Below are positions 61,531 through 64,000 of a stretch of 64,000 bases of DNA, in pieces. The position numbers and the translations under genes are program-made. The notes under the pieces were generated by a model. It was not told the origin of the DNA. It saw only the letters and a list, made by a program, of their open reading frames with translations, and searched no databases. The stretch is from Candidatus Poribacteria bacterium (GTDB lineage: Bacteria; Poribacteria; WGA-4E; WGA-3G), in the NCBI GenBank assembly GCA_022827185.1, contig JAJDTM010000010.1:124001-188000 (forward strand), written 5' to 3'. Position 1 is the first letter of the stretch. Each line of letters starts with the position of its first letter.

Positions 61531-63756
61531 ATGAATGCTATAAAAGAGGCACACTATAATCTTGGCATCGCTTATCTGGAAGCGGGACAATACAACAGAG
61601 CCGTCCCTGAATTTGAGGCAGCTATAAAACTGGATCCAAATTTTGTAGGTGCGCATTGCGCGCTCTGTCGCGCGTACCTTGAACAGGATGAACTCGAAAA
61701 GGCAGGTACGGCGATTACTGAGGCATTGAAACTTGATGCTAACCATCAACCTGCATTGCTGCTGTCCGGCACGATAACAGAAGCGTACCAAGACAAGGGT
61801 AAAGCCTATCTCGATGACAAACGCTACACGGAAGCCGTCGCAGCGTTCCAGAAAGCCATAACGCTTGACGCAGACTTAGGTGATAGTTCCGATGCATCTG
61901 ATGCCGGGAACACGTACGTTTATGTCCATCTCGGTGCTGCTTATATCGGCATGAAAGCATATCAGGAGGCAATTGCGGCGTTACAACACGCCATCGCACA
62001 GGATGCCGATCTCGTTGACGCGCACTATAATCTCGGCTACGCCTACGTGGAACAGGGCGCGTACGATCAAGCGATACCCCATCTTGAACGCGCCATCGCT
62101 ATTGCCCCGCATCTCAAACGTGCACACTACAACGTTGCACGTGCCTATCGCGAAGCAGGAAATCTGGAGGCGGCGACAAATGCGGTCACAGAGACGTTAA
62201 GGCTGGATGCCAATTATCAACCCGCACACCAACTCGCAGATACAATAAAGCAGGCGCATTACAACAACGGTATTACCCACCTCAACGATGAACGCTATAG
62301 TGAAGCCGTTACAGCCTTCCAAAACGCTATAACCCTCGACACCGATTTTGTGACTGCACACTACAACTTGGGGTTGGCGTATCTCAAGATGGAGACATAT
62401 CCGCGTGCCGTATCATCGCTCGAAAGAACAGTAACGCTTGATCCGAATCATAAAGCTGCACATCACGCGCTTGCGCTCGCTTATCTTGGGCAGCAGGAAC
62501 TCGGAAAGGCGAGAGATGCAGCGAGAGAAGCGTTGAAACTTGATCCTAACTATCAACCTGTACGTTCGTTTTTGGAAGCCATTGATCCGAGTTACACACC
62601 GCTGCCAATTCCTTCAGTCTCAGAAACGCAGGACGCTACACCCTCAGCATCGGAGCGCCCCGTGGATCCGCAACCCGATGCAAAATCGAGACAGGAGATG
62701 CACTATGAACTCGGTACTGCTTACTTGGACTCGCAAATGTCCGCCGAAGCGATTGCTGAATTCCAAAAGGCGATTGATATAGACCCTGATTTTGTGCCAG
62801 CATACGTGAGTTTAGGTGCCATCTATCTTGAAATGGGGCAACTTGATGACGCAGAAAGTGCAGCGACAGCAGCGTTAAAGATTGATGCCGACTCCGAACC
62901 CGCACGTCAACTTTTGGAAAACATCGAACAGGCGCGTCCTGTGCCTCCCGAACCTGAGCCGACAGAGCCAACACCTACCCCTACAGACCCGCCTGATGCG
63001 AAACAAGACTTAGAACGCGGATTTGTTTTTCTTAACAATAGGCAGTATGATCAGGCCGCGGCAGCATTTAAACGGGTCATAAAGACAGATGCGAATTCCA
63101 TAGAGGCGCACTACGGATTAGGACAAGCATATCTTGAGATAGGTGCGTTCGACGATGCTACAGTTGCAGCGGATGCAGTGTTAAGACTCAACCCAAACCA
63201 TAATCAGGCGCGTGAACTGCTTCAAGTGGTGAAGTTCGCCAGAAACATAGAGAGAAATCGGAGAATTCGGAAGAAAGTTTTGTCCTATGCAGCGATCCTT
63301 GGTATCATTATAGTGGCAGTTTTTGTTGCTATTAGGTTAAACTTAATTCCGTGGTCAATTTCATCAGTCCCGCCGAATGCTTCAATAGCAGCCGCTTTAG
63401 AGGAACCTTCAGGAAACGGCTTCCTTGATGCTGGTGAAACGGGACGTATCAGATTAACTATTACTAATAGTGGCGGCACAGCGCGTAATATTCAAGTCAG
63501 GTTTGAGCCATCGTCTATAGCCGGATTACGTCTTAAGAAACCCGCGCCAATTCCAAAACTGAGCAGGAACAGCGAGGAAACGATTCGGATCTCTGTAACA
63601 GCCGATAAAAACGTGAAGGGCAGAAATCAAAAACTGCAAATCCAATTGTTTGGAAAGACCGGATTGCTCGGAAAGATGGAGCCGATTCTGACCCAAGACT
63701 TTTCTTTCAAAATTACACCGATACTACAAAAACCGACATCGCAACGACGGAAGTGA
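61531..63756 (+). CDS. Tetratricopeptide-repeat membrane protein (741 aa)
   Basis: The first 580 residues hold many TPR units of the A-x-YNLGxAYxExGxYxxAxxxxxxAxxLDP type, in three groups separated by P/E-rich linkers (about 360-390 and 470-490). A single transmembrane helix (about 590-608, YAAILGIIIVAVFVAIRL) follows a basic RRIRKK segment, so the TPRs are cytoplasmic. The last 110 residues form a beta-rich extracytoplasmic domain (GNGFLDAGETGRIRLTITNSGG), like CARDB or NEW3 domains. It may scaffold envelope complexes, perhaps with the TonB-like protein downstream. The MITE half-element lies just ahead of ATG and no Shine-Dalgarno is visible. Confidence 0.82.
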   Translation: MNAIKEAHYNLGIAYLEAGQYNRAVPEFEAAIKLDPNFVGAHCALCRAYLEQDELEKAGTAITEALKLDANHQPALLLSGTITEAYQDKGKAYLDDKRYTEAVAAFQKAITLDADLGDSSDASDAGNTYVYVHLGAAYIGMKAYQEAIAALQHAIAQDADLVDAHYNLGYAYVEQGAYDQAIPHLERAIAIAPHLKRAHYNVARAYREAGNLEAATNAVTETLRLDANYQPAHQLADTIKQAHYNNGITHLNDERYSEAVTAFQNAITLDTDFVTAHYNLGLAYLKMETYPRAVSSLERTVTLDPNHKAAHHALALAYLGQQELGKARDAAREALKLDPNYQPVRSFLEAIDPSYTPLPIPSVSETQDATPSASERPVDPQPDAKSRQEMHYELGTAYLDSQMSAEAIAEFQKAIDIDPDFVPAYVSLGAIYLEMGQLDDAESAATAALKIDADSEPARQLLENIEQARPVPPEPEPTEPTPTPTDPPDAKQDLERGFVFLNNRQYDQAAAAFKRVIKTDANSIEAHYGLGQAYLEIGAFDDATVAADAVLRLNPNHNQARELLQVVKFARNIERNRRIRKKVLSYAAILGIIIVAVFVAIRLNLIPWSISSVPPNASIAAALEEPSGNGFLDAGETGRIRLTITNSGGTARNIQVRFEPSSIAGLRLKKPAPIPKLSRNSEETIRISVTADKNVKGRNQKLQIQLFGKTGLLGKMEPILTQDFSFKITPILQKPTSQRRK

Positions 63757-63855
63757 TGCGGCGTAACCCCCAAATGCGATCTGCATTCCCAATCGCGCTA
63801 GTGAAGAGTGTCTAATTAATTCTAAACTTTACGATAAAAGACGATAGAGGAAAAT

Positions 63856-64000
63856 ATGAACTCTCGCACGGTTGAGAAATATTATGCCAAAAGACGTAGA
63901 GACCGAGCACTTTTACTCTCTTTGGTGGTGCACGCGATCGCGATTGTTCTTACTGCGGTATTGGTCCTGAAACCCAAAATAGAACAGATAATAGAAAATA
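63856..64000 (+). CDS. TonB-like (energy-transducer) membrane protein, N-terminus only
   Basis: The last 145 bases encode 48 residues from ATG 63856, which has AGAGG 5 bases ahead. A basic start (MNSRTVEKYYAKRRRDRA) precedes one transmembrane helix (LLLSLVVHAIAIVLTAVLVL) with a His in the helix, then KPKIE and the window edge. This is the layout of TonB-family N-termini (the HAIAI segment resembles the conserved S/H-containing helix). The 99 bp before it hold no gene. The C-terminal TonB domain cannot be checked here. Confidence 0.5.
   Translation, partial: MNSRTVEKYYAKRRRDRALLLSLVVHAIAIVLTAVLVLKPKIEQIIEN

Noticed and set aside
1..64000. CRISPR array, rRNA or tRNA genes
   Set aside because: No regularly spaced direct repeats of CRISPR size were seen, and reading for tRNA T-loop and rRNA landmarks gave nothing; a tRNAscan run could still find one.

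Overview
The window looks like a chromosomal stretch of a Gram-negative, outer-membrane-bearing bacterium outside the well-studied phyla. Candidatus Poribacteria, or a neighbour in the Planctomycetes direction, is my best guess. The reasons are paired Uma2-type proteins, very long secreted proteins that combine planctomycete-type haem motifs with leucine-rich repeats, cohesin, dockerin and a C-terminal sorting domain, a DUF6785-like membrane protein, TonB-dependent receptors and an Mla lipid-transport set. This assignment is inference from gene content; no rRNA or tRNA gene was seen. Most genes read leftward (minus strand).

Layout. 1-12.3 kb: an XdhC fragment, then a duplicated cassette of Uma2-like protein plus giant haem/LRR/cohesin/dockerin protein, with tracts of identical DNA between the copies. 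12.3-19.6 kb: a degenerate malate-dehydrogenase homologue, a 933-942 aa protein of unknown function, and guaB-nuoI-MT-A70 methylase. guaB has two near-consensus promoters. 19.6-31 kb: a Gfo/Idh/MocA oxidoreductase; tsaC and tsaD (tRNA t6A synthesis); an Rpn-type nuclease; dprA; two lipoproteins; and the PIN/TRAM-ispD-ispF-cysS group. 31-40.3 kb: a decayed spacer, radA, and a long colinear set rpsF-ssb-rpsR-rplI-dnaB-mlaE-mlaF-mlaD that joins translation, replication and outer-membrane lipid transport. 40.3-49.5 kb: tandem methyltransferases, an orphan substrate-binding lipoprotein, two tandem TonB-dependent receptors and, upstream of them, a hairpin-rich stretch with a possible pseudoknot. 49.5-64 kb: an unknown 428 aa protein plus a 39-residue basic peptide, nitroreductase and PfkB kinase, a LeuB-like dehydrogenase, a YchF-type GTPase, tyrA-cmk-plsC, a DUF6785-like membrane protein, a TPR protein and the start of a TonB-like protein.

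Two families of small non-coding repeats run through the spacers. One is made of tandem and inverted GTTACCAG/GTTATCAG units. The other is a MITE-like element of about 90-120 bp with GGACTTACGCA ends and a GC-rich hairpin core, which lies inside several 5' leaders and in two cases ends 10-13 bp before a start codon. All promoter calls are by eye (-35/-10 match and spacing). Starts were moved where a Shine-Dalgarno sequence or a signal peptide argued for it.
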